Shown here piece by piece: positions 27,087-35,709 of a stretch of 64,000 bases of DNA (position 1 is its first letter; every line of letters begins with the position of its first letter). The notes under the pieces were generated by a model. It saw nothing but the letters and a program-made list of their open reading frames with translations, was not told the DNA's origin and did no database searches. This stretch comes from JAJFIE01 sp964344255 (GTDB lineage: Bacteria; Pseudomonadota; Alphaproteobacteria; Rhodospirillales; Casp-alpha2). Location: the NCBI GenBank assembly GCA_964344255.1, contig CAYFMQ010000004.1, forward strand, positions 124,001-188,000, given 5' to 3'. The position numbers were made by a program, and so were the translations under genes.

Positions 27087-27115
27087 TGCCAGTTTTAAGA
27101 TGTTTTTGATGCCAG
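27087..27115. promoter_or_regulatory. paired CTGGCA half-sites, candidate MocR operator
   Basis: TGCCAG (CTGGCA on the other strand) occurs at 27087-27092 and 27110-27115, 23 bp apart. It lies between the aminotransferase gene and the divergent MocR gene. MocR-type regulators bind spaced direct repeats; related CTGG half-sites precede the second MocR gene and xsc. Confidence 0.45.
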
Positions 27116-27136
27116 ATTGGTGTAGGGTCCGCGCCT

Positions 27137-28624
27137 ATGCAGGATTTCATCTTCCATCTCAAACGGGACGGCTCCACCAGCATCCAGGCCGAATTGCGCC
27201 AGCAGCTTGTCGCCGGCATCCTGGGAGGTCAGATTCCCATCGACCAGTCCCTGCCGTCAAGCCGCCATCTGGCGCAACGCCTGAGCATATCACGCAATAC
27301 GGTCAGCATTGTTTATCAGGGGCTGGTGGATGACGGTTATCTGATATCAAAGGAACGCCGCGGCTTCTTCGTCAATGAAGACATTCGCAAAGGATTGCCG
27401 CCCCGGGAATGGAACGCTGCGCCAACCCAATCGGATACCGTGCCGGAAAACGCACCGGACTGGCCGTCGCTTTACCGTATACAGCCTTCTAACCAGCGCA
27501 ACATCGACCGTCCGGTAGACTGGCAGCGTTATCCCTATCCCTTCATCTACGGTCAGGTGGATAAGGATTTGTTCCCCATCGTCGAGTGGCGCGACTGTTC
27601 ACGCCAGGCCCTGGGGCGCAAGGGTCTGGATGCCTGGGCGGCGGATTCCTACGAAAACGATGATCCTTTGCTGATCGAGCAGATCAGAACGCGCCTGCTG
27701 CCCCGCCGTGGCATTATGGCGGCTGAAGATGAAATCCTGGTCACGCTGGGAGCCCAGAATGCAATTTACCTGCTTGGCAGCCTTTTGATCCGTGATGGTG
27801 ACGTGGTCGGCATGGAGGATCCCGGATATCAGGCGGCGCGTAACATCTTCCTTCTGAAAACACCCAATGTGAAGCCCATCGAGGTGGATGCCGAAGGAAT
27901 GCTGGTCGACGGGCGCCTGTCCGATTGCTGCTATGTCTACACGACGCCAAGCCATCATTATCCCACCACTGTTACTATGCCGCTGGAGCGGCGGCGCAAG
28001 TTGATGGGAATGGCTTCGGAGGACGGCTTCGTCGTGATTGAGGACGATTACGAATCAGAAACCAATTACCTGTCGGAACCCATGCCGGCGCTCAAATCCA
28101 TCGACCATGAAGACCGGGTTGTATATGTGGGAAGCCTGTCAAAGAGCCTGTTTCCTGGTTTGCGACTTGGGTTTCTGGTGGCGCCTCGAAATCTGGTGAA
28201 GGAACTACGCGCGCTGCGTCGCCTCATGCTGCAACACCCTCCCAACAACAACCAACGCACAGCAGCGCTGTTCCTGGCGCTGGGATATCACGACACGCTG
28301 ATTAACCGCCTGCACAAGGTCTACCGTGACCGATGGGAGGTCATGGGCAGGGCGCTTGAAAATCATCTGCCTGGCATGGCCGAGGTGCCCTCTTTCGGCG
28401 GCACAAGCTACTGGGTCAGTGGGCCAAAAGACCTCGATGCGGAAGACCTGTATTATCGGGCGCTCGATAAAGGTGTCGTCATGGAGCCAGGCAACATGAC
28501 GTTCGCCAGCCTCAATCCGCCAAAGAACTACTTCCGTCTGGCCTTTTCCTCCATTGCCGCCGAGAAGATCGAACCGGGGGTCGAAATCCTGGCGGAACTG
28601 ATCAAGGCAGAGAAAAATCGATAG
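27137..28624 (+). CDS. MocR-type PLP-dependent transcriptional regulator (copy 1)
   Basis: This 495-residue regulator joins an N-terminal GntR-type winged helix (LPSSRHLAQRLSISRNTVSI, about 36-55) to an aminotransferase-like domain with PYPFIYGQVDKDLFP and the PLP Lys in SLSKSLFPGLRLG near 335. MocR proteins sense amines or PLP adducts and control neighbouring catabolic genes; TauR, GabR and PdxR belong to this group. It is divergent from the omega-aminotransferase gene, the usual arrangement for a dedicated regulator. It is closely similar over its whole length to the second MocR gene 1.6 kb downstream, so they arose by duplication. Confidence 0.92.
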   Translation: MQDFIFHLKRDGSTSIQAELRQQLVAGILGGQIPIDQSLPSSRHLAQRLSISRNTVSIVYQGLVDDGYLISKERRGFFVNEDIRKGLPPREWNAAPTQSDTVPENAPDWPSLYRIQPSNQRNIDRPVDWQRYPYPFIYGQVDKDLFPIVEWRDCSRQALGRKGLDAWAADSYENDDPLLIEQIRTRLLPRRGIMAAEDEILVTLGAQNAIYLLGSLLIRDGDVVGMEDPGYQAARNIFLLKTPNVKPIEVDAEGMLVDGRLSDCCYVYTTPSHHYPTTVTMPLERRRKLMGMASEDGFVVIEDDYESETNYLSEPMPALKSIDHEDRVVYVGSLSKSLFPGLRLGFLVAPRNLVKELRALRRLMLQHPPNNNQRTAALFLALGYHDTLINRLHKVYRDRWEVMGRALENHLPGMAEVPSFGGTSYWVSGPKDLDAEDLYYRALDKGVVMEPGNMTFASLNPPKNYFRLAFSSIAAEKIEPGVEILAELIKAEKNR

Positions 28625-28728
28625 GGCTTACTATTCATGCCGACCCGTTTATTTAAGGAAAATGAAACGTGTTCGTCTTTATGGTGACTTGAATTGTTAA
28701 AGGGATTAGCTGAACCCAAGGAATCCTG

Positions 28729-30012
28729 ATGGACATCAAATTTCCAACCGGAAAGATGGCTACGTTTCCGCGATCAACCATCACGCCGGGCAGAGTGGGG
28801 CTGATTGGCATTTCCAGTGATCATGAACACGTTATGAAGGTTGAAATCGCTTCAGACACACGCAAGGAATTTGATTTGCGGGGCGAGGCCAACATTATCA
28901 AGCTTTTGAATGACAGGAACTGTCAGACCTGTCCCGAACTGATTCATTTTACGGAAGTTTCCGGCCGGGAGCTTCTACGTGACTTCTCCGAGCAGCTTCA
29001 GTATGCCGATGTCTTTGACGCCGATAAATCCTATCCCGTTATGGTATTGCAAGGGTTTCCTCCAATGATGCCCGTCTGCACCCAGGATATTGCCATGGCC
29101 ATCATTGAACAAAAAAACCTGGGTGTCTGGCATGGCGATATAACGGTCGAAAACACGCTGATTGATTCGACTAACAACTGTATCAAGTTCATCGACTACG
29201 ATCAGGCAATCCTGTTGGACGAAGAAAAGATCCAGATGGGGAACGCTGAATATTTTGACTGGCTAGACCAGGATGCAAAAGACCGGTTTGGACATTTCGG
29301 TGTTGATACCTTTACACACAATCTGGAGGTTCCGCGTAAGGAATATTTCGATGCTTTCCTTGATGGCGACAGCTTCGATATCGGGAAGACTCTGCTTTTC
29401 AAGTCGCAGGAAACGACCTTGGATCCGAACAAGATTTATCATTCATTCCGCTACGAGGATGTTTATGCCGAAGGCGAGAGAGGACTCGACAATCGTATTG
29501 GGCTGCTTGATGAACTTGAAATGGTTCCGGGTGAACAGGTTCTTGATGTGGGGTGTAATGCCGGGTTGCTGTGTCATTATCTGTATGATCGGGGGTGTGA
29601 TGTAAACGGTATCGATATCGATGCTTCCGTTATCAGCGGCGCCAGGATTATAGCCAATATCATCGGCAAGCCGGAAATCAGGTTCAATTGTCTTGATATC
29701 GATAACGGTGGGTTGATCGGGCGCTTTGATACGATCTTTCTATTCTCCGTTATTCACCACACGAAGCATCTTGAGCGCAATGCCAGGATGATCGCCGATA
29801 GCTGTGAGAGGTTGGTGATCGAATGCCGGCTCAATGAGCGAGGCGCCAAGCCTGTTGGCGGATCATGGATTGAAACAACTGTCTGGTCTCATGACTCGGT
29901 AGATGACTTGGTTGTTGGTCTCGAAACACTTTTCCCGGGGCTCAAGCATCATCGGACACTGGGTCAGGGAGATCGAGACCGATACATGTTTGAATTCCGA
30001 AAAGATGTGTAA
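28729..30012 (+). CDS. kinase-like domain fused to class I SAM methyltransferase
   Basis: The 427-residue protein has two parts. The N-terminal half keeps the core protein-kinase motifs: Lys37 in HVMKVEI, a possible helix-C Glu53, the catalytic loop HGDITVEN at 135-142 and a DYD metal-binding motif at 156-158. The C-terminal half, from about 240, is a methyltransferase with motif I VLDVGCNAG at 271-279, GIDIDAS for the ribose-binding acid, and a SVIHHTKH stretch. This suggests phosphorylation and methylation of one substrate, for example a sugar, lipid or small molecule, but none is identifiable. It lies between the two MocR paralogues on the same strand and looks inserted between them. Confidence 0.82.
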   Translation: MDIKFPTGKMATFPRSTITPGRVGLIGISSDHEHVMKVEIASDTRKEFDLRGEANIIKLLNDRNCQTCPELIHFTEVSGRELLRDFSEQLQYADVFDADKSYPVMVLQGFPPMMPVCTQDIAMAIIEQKNLGVWHGDITVENTLIDSTNNCIKFIDYDQAILLDEEKIQMGNAEYFDWLDQDAKDRFGHFGVDTFTHNLEVPRKEYFDAFLDGDSFDIGKTLLFKSQETTLDPNKIYHSFRYEDVYAEGERGLDNRIGLLDELEMVPGEQVLDVGCNAGLLCHYLYDRGCDVNGIDIDASVISGARIIANIIGKPEIRFNCLDIDNGGLIGRFDTIFLFSVIHHTKHLERNARMIADSCERLVIECRLNERGAKPVGGSWIETTVWSHDSVDDLVVGLETLFPGLKHHRTLGQGDRDRYMFEFRKDV

Positions 30013-30107
30013 ACGTCGTCGTGGCATAACTATCACGCGTTAACGCCTGAACGTAAAAATTCGTCAAATCTGTTGGATTCGACCTGATTTTTCCCTAACC
30101 TTGCCCA

Positions 30108-30125
30108 ATCTGGACCATACCAGAT
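30108..30125. promoter_or_regulatory. inverted repeat with CTGGACC, candidate MocR operator
   Basis: ATCTGG, spacer ACCATA, CCAGAT form a perfect 6-bp inverted repeat 64 bp before the second MocR gene. It contains CTGGACC, which recurs before xsc and resembles the CTGGAC-type sites that I recall for TauR in Rhodobacter. Confidence 0.45.
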
Positions 30126-30189
30126 CATGGCATAAACATGTGCCAATAGCGCCAATCCGGTTGCTGCATGACTTAGGGGAGAACGGTTC

Positions 30190-31695
30190 ATGCGTGACGC
30201 CTTGTTCCAGGTCGAACGGGACGGTCAGTCCAGTATTCAAAGCCAGATTCGCAAGATGCTGGTATCCGCTATATTGAATGGCCAGTTGCCCACGGGCGAG
30301 CCTCTGCCCTCGAGTCGGCGAATGGCAAAGAACCTGGGCGTTTCCCGCAATACGGTTATCCTCGCTTATCAGGCTCTGGTGGATGACGGCTATCTGCAAT
30401 CCCGTGAGCGTAGCGGGTTTTATGTTGATGACTCGATCCGGGAAGGATTGCCGCCCAGCCCTAGGGATTTGGCGGCCCACGGTGTCGATATGAACGGGGA
30501 AGCGGCTGCCTCCTCGATCGACTGGAATGCGCGATTCCGGGTTCAGCCCGGCCATCAGGAAAACCTGAACAAGCCTAGGGACTGGCAGAACTATCCCTAT
30601 CCGTTCATTTACGGTCAGGTCGATCAGGGATTGTTCCCCATTGCCGCCTGGCGGGAATGTTCCAGGCAAGCGCTGGGACGCAAGGGTATGGATGCCTGGA
30701 CTTCTGACGCCTATACCCTGGATGACCCCATGCTGATCGAACAGATCAGGACACGGCTGTTGCCCAGGCGTGGCATCCTGGTAGGTGAAGACAATATCCT
30801 GGTGACGCTTGGCGCGCAAAATGCTCTTTACATGCTTTCGAGCCTTCTGATGCGGTCTGAAACCGTGGTCGGTATCGAAAATCCGGGATACCCGGATGTA
30901 CGCAATATTGTTGGCCTGAAAACGGAGAATATCCGTCCTATTGAGGTGGATGGCGAAGGCCTGCCGCTCGATGACAGGCTTGAAGGTTGCGATTATCTCT
31001 ACACCACGCCCAGTCATCAGTTCCCGACCACGGTAACCATGCCCATGAGCCGCCGCCGCAAGTTGCTGGCGGAAGCGGAGAAACGCGATTTCGTGATCAT
31101 CGAGGACGATTACGAGTTCGAGACCAATTACGTTTCAGACCCCACGCCGGCGCTTAAGTCCCTGGATAAACTGGATCGGGTTATCTACGTCGGCAGCCTG
31201 TCGAAGACTTTGTTTCCCGGACTTCGGCTGGGATACGTGGTCGGGGCCTCCGCCCTGATCGATGAACTGCGCGCACTGCGCCGCCTGATGCTACGTCATC
31301 CGCCAAACAACAACCAGCGAACGACGGCGCTGTTTTTAGCCTTGGGCCATCACGACTCGCTGATCCATAAACTGCACAAAACCTACCACGCCAGATGGGA
31401 GTGTTTGGGCGCGGCCCTGTCCAGGTATTTGCCCAATATGTCCGATGCGCCATCCTTCGGTGGTACCAGTTTCTGGGTCAGGGGGCCAAAAGGCCTCGAT
31501 TCAGGTGAGTTGGCGGAACAGGCTCTGGAAGAGGGCGTCATTATTGAGCCTGGGAGCGTCTGTTTTGCCCAGGTTCCGGCGCCAAGGAACTATTTCCGCC
31601 TGGGCTTTTCTTCCATTCCGCTGGAACGCATCGAGCCTGGTATCGAGATTCTGGGCCGTCTGATCCGGGATGGAGCCGGGCGAAAAAGACGCTGA
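30190..31695 (+). CDS. MocR-type PLP-dependent transcriptional regulator (copy 2)
   Basis: The 501-residue protein has the same architecture as the gene at 27137: GntR-type helix-turn-helix (LPSSRRMAKNLGVSRNTVIL near 37-56), then the aminotransferase fold with PYPFIYGQVDQGLFP and the PLP Lys in SLSKTLFPGLRLG. Long blocks are identical or conservative between the two. It is followed after about 145 bp by xsc-ackA on the same strand, so a TauR-like role in sulfonate breakdown is the best guess. A CTGGACC inverted repeat upstream may be its own site. Confidence 0.92.
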   Translation: MRDALFQVERDGQSSIQSQIRKMLVSAILNGQLPTGEPLPSSRRMAKNLGVSRNTVILAYQALVDDGYLQSRERSGFYVDDSIREGLPPSPRDLAAHGVDMNGEAAASSIDWNARFRVQPGHQENLNKPRDWQNYPYPFIYGQVDQGLFPIAAWRECSRQALGRKGMDAWTSDAYTLDDPMLIEQIRTRLLPRRGILVGEDNILVTLGAQNALYMLSSLLMRSETVVGIENPGYPDVRNIVGLKTENIRPIEVDGEGLPLDDRLEGCDYLYTTPSHQFPTTVTMPMSRRRKLLAEAEKRDFVIIEDDYEFETNYVSDPTPALKSLDKLDRVIYVGSLSKTLFPGLRLGYVVGASALIDELRALRRLMLRHPPNNNQRTTALFLALGHHDSLIHKLHKTYHARWECLGAALSRYLPNMSDAPSFGGTSFWVRGPKGLDSGELAEQALEEGVIIEPGSVCFAQVPAPRNYFRLGFSSIPLERIEPGIEILGRLIRDGAGRKRR

Positions 31696-31725
31696 TTGAT
31701 AGGTTATGGTAGAAGAAGAATCTTT

Positions 31726-31767
31726 CTGGATGGGTATTTATAAAAAACTGGACCTATACCATCCTCA
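31726..31767. promoter_or_regulatory. CTGGA direct repeats and flanking inverted repeat upstream of xsc
   Basis: CTGGA occurs at 31726 and again at 31748, exactly 22 bp apart. The outer parts GGATGGGTAT and ATACCATCC form an imperfect inverted repeat. The second copy reads CTGGACCTATA. This fits a two-turn MocR/TauR-type operator in the xsc promoter. Confidence 0.5.
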
Positions 31768-31841
31768 CAAGGCGCAGTATTTCCAGCGTATCGAACATGG
31801 AAAAATTGCGCCGTGAGCGCTTGCAGGCAGGAGTACAGATC

Positions 31842-33620
31842 ATGACGAAAATGACCACGGAAGAAGCTTTCGTAAAAGTCCTACAAATGCATGGCATTGA
31901 ACATGCCTTCGGCATCATCGGCTCGGCGTTCATGCCGATTTCGGACCTGTTTCCGAAAGCCGGTATCAAGTTCTGGGATGTCGCCCACGAAACCAACGGC
32001 GGACTGATCTGCGACGGCTATACCCGTTCTACCGGCAAGATGGCCATGGCCATCGCCCAGAACGGCCCCGGCATTACCGGTTTCGTTACCGCCATTAAGA
32101 CGGCTTACTGGAACCACACCCCCATGCTGCTGGTCACGCCCCAGGCGGCCAACAAGACCATCGGCCAGGGCGGTTTCCAGGAAGTGGAACAGATGGCGTT
32201 GTTCAAGGACATGGTTTGCTATCAGGAAGAAGTGCGTGATCCTTCCCGCGTGGCCGAAGTGCTGAACCGGGTGATCTCGAAAGCGCAACGCTTGTCTGCG
32301 CCGGCTCAGGTCAACGTGCCGCGTGATATGTGGACCCACGTTGTCGACATCGAACTGCCGCAAATCGTCAACCTCGAACGCCCCTCGGGCGGCGAAGAAG
32401 CCGTTACCGAAGCCGCCAGGCTGTTGTCAGAAGCCGAGTTCCCGGTGATCCTGTCCGGCGCGGGCGTCGTTATCGGCGGCGCCATCCCAGCCTGCCAGAC
32501 GCTGGCCGAACGGCTCGATGCGCCAGTCTGTTCCAACTATCAGCACAACGACAGCTTCCCGGGCAGCCACCCGCTGGCCTGCGGTCCGCTGGGCTATAAC
32601 GGTTCCAAGGCTGCCATGGAACTGATCGCCAAGGCCGACGTGGTGCTGGCGCTCGGCACGCGCCTCAATCCATTCTCGACCTTGCCGGGATACGGCATCG
32701 ATTATTGGCCCAAGGACGCAAAGCTGATCCAGGTGGACATCAACGCCGACCGTATCGGCTTGACCAAGAAAGTCACCGTCGGCATCTGTGGCGACGCCAA
32801 AAAGGTTGCCGAAGGCATCATGGCCCAGCTCAGCGACAGTGCCGGCGACAAGGGCCGTGACGACCGCAAGGCACTTATTCACCAGACCAAGTCGTCGTGG
32901 CTGCAGACCCTGTCCAGCATGGACCACGAGGATGACGATCCCGGCACCACCTGGAACGCCGAAGCGCGTGAGCGGGATTCCGATTTCATGTCGCCGCGCC
33001 AGGCCTGGCGCGCCATTCAGGTGGGCTTGCCGAAGGAAGCCATAATTTCGTCGGATATCGGCAACAACTGCGCTATCGGCAACGCTTATCCCACCTTCGA
33101 ACAGGGCCGCAAATACCTGGCGCCGGGGCTGTTTGGCCCTTGCGGTTACGGCTTCCCGTCTATCATCGGCGCTAAAATCGGTAACCCGGATACACCTGTG
33201 GTCGGGTTCGCCGGTGACGGCGCCTTCGGCATATCCATGAACGAGATGGGCTCCATCGGCCGTGACGACTGGCCGTCCGTTACCATGGTCATTTTCCGCA
33301 ACTACCAATGGGGTGCGGAAAAGCGTAACTCGATCCTGTGGTACGATAACAACTTCGTCGGCACCGAACTCAATCCTTATCTGTCCTACGCAAAGGTTGC
33401 CGAGGGCTGCGGCCTCAAGGGCGTAACAGTAAAGACCCAGGAGGAACTCACCGCTGCGCTTAAACTGTCCTGTGAAGAGCAGCAGAAGGGGATCACGACC
33501 TTTATCGAGGTGGTCCTGAACCAGGAACTGGGCGAGCCCTTCCGCCGCGACGCCATGAAGGCGCCGGTCGAGGTGGCCGGTATCGATCCGAAAGACATGC
33601 GTCCGCAGAAAGGCGCCTGA
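31842..33620 (+). CDS. xsc: sulfoacetaldehyde acetyltransferase
   Basis: The 592-residue protein is a thiamine-diphosphate enzyme of the Xsc type. It has an N-terminal ThDP domain with HETNGGLICDGY and the activating Glu, a central domain, and a C-terminal domain with the cofactor motif GDGAFGISMNEMGSIGRDDWPS...RN. Xsc converts sulfoacetaldehyde and phosphate to acetyl phosphate and sulfite, the key step in taurine and other C2-sulfonate degradation. I chose the ATG at 31842, preceded by AGGAG, rather than the one at 31797. ackA follows 9 bp after the stop, and a MocR gene precedes. Acetolactate synthase is the less likely alternative. Confidence 0.9.
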   Translation: MTKMTTEEAFVKVLQMHGIEHAFGIIGSAFMPISDLFPKAGIKFWDVAHETNGGLICDGYTRSTGKMAMAIAQNGPGITGFVTAIKTAYWNHTPMLLVTPQAANKTIGQGGFQEVEQMALFKDMVCYQEEVRDPSRVAEVLNRVISKAQRLSAPAQVNVPRDMWTHVVDIELPQIVNLERPSGGEEAVTEAARLLSEAEFPVILSGAGVVIGGAIPACQTLAERLDAPVCSNYQHNDSFPGSHPLACGPLGYNGSKAAMELIAKADVVLALGTRLNPFSTLPGYGIDYWPKDAKLIQVDINADRIGLTKKVTVGICGDAKKVAEGIMAQLSDSAGDKGRDDRKALIHQTKSSWLQTLSSMDHEDDDPGTTWNAEARERDSDFMSPRQAWRAIQVGLPKEAIISSDIGNNCAIGNAYPTFEQGRKYLAPGLFGPCGYGFPSIIGAKIGNPDTPVVGFAGDGAFGISMNEMGSIGRDDWPSVTMVIFRNYQWGAEKRNSILWYDNNFVGTELNPYLSYAKVAEGCGLKGVTVKTQEELTAALKLSCEEQQKGITTFIEVVLNQELGEPFRRDAMKAPVEVAGIDPKDMRPQKGA

Positions 33621-33629
33621 TAAAGCGTT

Positions 33630-34799
33630 ATGTCTGATTGCATCCTCGTCCTGAACGCCGGATCGTCGAGCATCAAGTTCGCGGTGTTTCAGGGTGGGGT
33701 TGCCACTATCCGGGGGCAGATTAGCGACATCACCACTGCCGCCGAATTCTCTGCAAGTTCGCTGAAGGAAGAGAGCTTAAACTCAGGCGGATTCGAGGAA
33801 AACATCACGGATCATGCCTCCGCCCTTGCCGGATTACTTAGTTGGCTGGAAGGAAGAGCCGATCTTCCACCCATTGACGGTGTTGGTCATCGCGTGGTTC
33901 ACGGCGGTACGGATTTTTCCGAACCTGTTGTCGTAACGGGCGGAACATTGGAACGGTTGGAACGGCTTGTTCCGCTGGCGCCGCATCACCAGCCCCATAA
34001 CCTGGGCGCGATCCGCGCGGTATCGGATGTGTGGCCTCATGTGCCACAGGTCGCCTGTTTCGATACGGCCTTTCATGCCAACCAGCCTGACGTCGCTGCC
34101 GAAACCGGACTGCCAACCGAATACACAAAGGCCGGTATCCGGCGTTATGGCTTTCATGGACTGTCCTATGAATACATCACACAGGTGTTCGCAGAAAAGA
34201 CCGGCATGCCTTTACCGGATCGCTTGGTTGTCGCTCATCTCGGGAACGGCGCCAGCATGTCCGCTATCCAGGGGGGTAAGAGCATTGCCGCGACCATGGG
34301 GTTTTCCACCGTTGACGGCATCGCCATGGGAACGCGCTCCGGCGCTGTCGATCCGGGTGCGCTGATCGAGGTGATGCGCCGTGACGGCCTGGATGCGGAC
34401 GGATTGGAAGACCTGATCTACAATCGTTCCGGCGTGCTGGGATTGTCGGGAGGCCTTTCGTCGGACATGCGGACGCTGCTGGCATCGGGTGAACCAGAAG
34501 CAACTAGGGCTGTGGATTTCTATTGCTACAGAATTTGCCGAGAACTGGGTTCTCTCGCCGCGGCGCTTGGTGGTCTGGACGCCCTCGTGTTCACGGGCGG
34601 GGTTGGAGCCAACGCCGCTCCGATCCGCAAGCAGGTCTGCGGCGGTGTAGCCTGGCTCGGCATTACGCTGGACGAAACTGCCAACGAGCAGGGAAATGTC
34701 CGGATTACAGAGGAAGACAGCGATACACACGCCTATGCCTTCGATACGGATGAGGAGTCCGTCATTGCCGGACACACGGCCCGAATTCTCAATGACTAG
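33630..34799 (+). CDS. ackA: acetate kinase
   Basis: The 389-residue protein has the acetate/propionate kinase signatures: VLNAGSSSIKFAVF at the start, GHRVVHGG near 86, YGFHGLSYEYI near 174, HLGNGASMSAI near 203 and FTGGVGANA near 322. It interconverts acetyl phosphate and acetate with ATP formation. Directly behind xsc it would turn the acetyl phosphate from sulfoacetaldehyde into acetate plus ATP. In the best-known taurine operons this position is held by pta, which gives acetyl-CoA; no pta is visible here. Confidence 0.93.
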   Translation: MSDCILVLNAGSSSIKFAVFQGGVATIRGQISDITTAAEFSASSLKEESLNSGGFEENITDHASALAGLLSWLEGRADLPPIDGVGHRVVHGGTDFSEPVVVTGGTLERLERLVPLAPHHQPHNLGAIRAVSDVWPHVPQVACFDTAFHANQPDVAAETGLPTEYTKAGIRRYGFHGLSYEYITQVFAEKTGMPLPDRLVVAHLGNGASMSAIQGGKSIAATMGFSTVDGIAMGTRSGAVDPGALIEVMRRDGLDADGLEDLIYNRSGVLGLSGGLSSDMRTLLASGEPEATRAVDFYCYRICRELGSLAAALGGLDALVFTGGVGANAAPIRKQVCGGVAWLGITLDETANEQGNVRITEEDSDTHAYAFDTDEESVIAGHTARILND

Positions 34800-34805
34800 G
34801 GATTG

Positions 34806-35675
34806 TCATCCAATTTCAGCAATCATGCCCGTGTAGGTCGGTTGCCAGCCAAGATCGCGCTTTGCCTTTTCGCCGCTCATTTGCTGGTCGAGAGTAGGTC
34901 CCTCGGCCCATTCACCATGCTCCTCGATCAATCCGGCAACGCCTCGCTCGACATGGTCCGTTTCAAGCCCGTATCGCCGGGCGATGGCGTCCGCCATGGC
35001 GAAAACTGGAACGCCTTCCTCGGCGGCAATATTGTAATGCTCACCGGGCATTCCTTTTTCAAGCGCCAGTCGATAGGCAACGGCCAAATCCAACTGATGA
35101 ACAACGGGCCAACGTGTATCAGGCGATCCCCAGGTTTCGATGCGACCGTTTTCTTCGGCGCTATCCAGATAGCGGGTGATAACACCGCCATCGCGGTGGT
35201 AGACCATGGCCGGATGGATAACGATGCCTTCGAAACAATCGGCGTTGATGATTGCTTTGGCGTTTTCCACCATCCAGGAAAAGACCGGCATGGGATTGAA
35301 GGGGCTTTCTTCGATAGCGACCGTATCGCCAGTGGCGCCATAGAGCCAGCATCCGCCTGTAAAGATAAATCGCAACTTTCTTTCCAGTGATTTACCTTCC
35401 TCGATCAGGGAATGGATCAGGCGTCGATCAACATCGCCCATATCGTCACCGAAGGTCGTCGCCACATGAATGATGGCGTCAACGTCATGGATCGCATGCC
35501 GCCAGGGATCAGGATGGATGATATCTCCCCGTATGACACTAGCGCCCTTGGCTTTAAGTGTTTCTTCGGACTTGTCAGAGCGCGCCAGGGCGAGGATGGA
35601 ATATCCGTTTGAGATCAGTTCATCTGTAACGACGGAACCAATGCTGCCGGTCGCGCCGAGTATCAAAACCCGCAT
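34806..35675 (-). CDS. NAD-dependent epimerase/dehydratase family protein
   Basis: This 289-residue protein has an extended-SDR Rossmann fold: RVLILGATGSIGSVVTDELI at the start, RGDIIHPD for adenine binding and a FTGGCWLYGATGD stretch at the catalytic Ser region. A clear YxxxK is not obvious, as the nearest Tyr is in VYHRDGG. It may be an atypical NAD(P)-dependent reductase or an NmrA-like regulator. It converges with ackA (6 bp gap) and is unrelated to it in function as far as can be seen. Confidence 0.82.
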   Translation of the reverse strand: MRVLILGATGSIGSVVTDELISNGYSILALARSDKSEETLKAKGASVIRGDIIHPDPWRHAIHDVDAIIHVATTFGDDMGDVDRRLIHSLIEEGKSLERKLRFIFTGGCWLYGATGDTVAIEESPFNPMPVFSWMVENAKAIINADCFEGIVIHPAMVYHRDGGVITRYLDSAEENGRIETWGSPDTRWPVVHQLDLAVAYRLALEKGMPGEHYNIAAEEGVPVFAMADAIARRYGLETDHVERGVAGLIEEHGEWAEGPTLDQQMSGEKAKRDLGWQPTYTGMIAEIG

Positions 35676-35709
35676 GATGCGTTTATTCCTTTATTTTATT
35701 GATAGCTAG

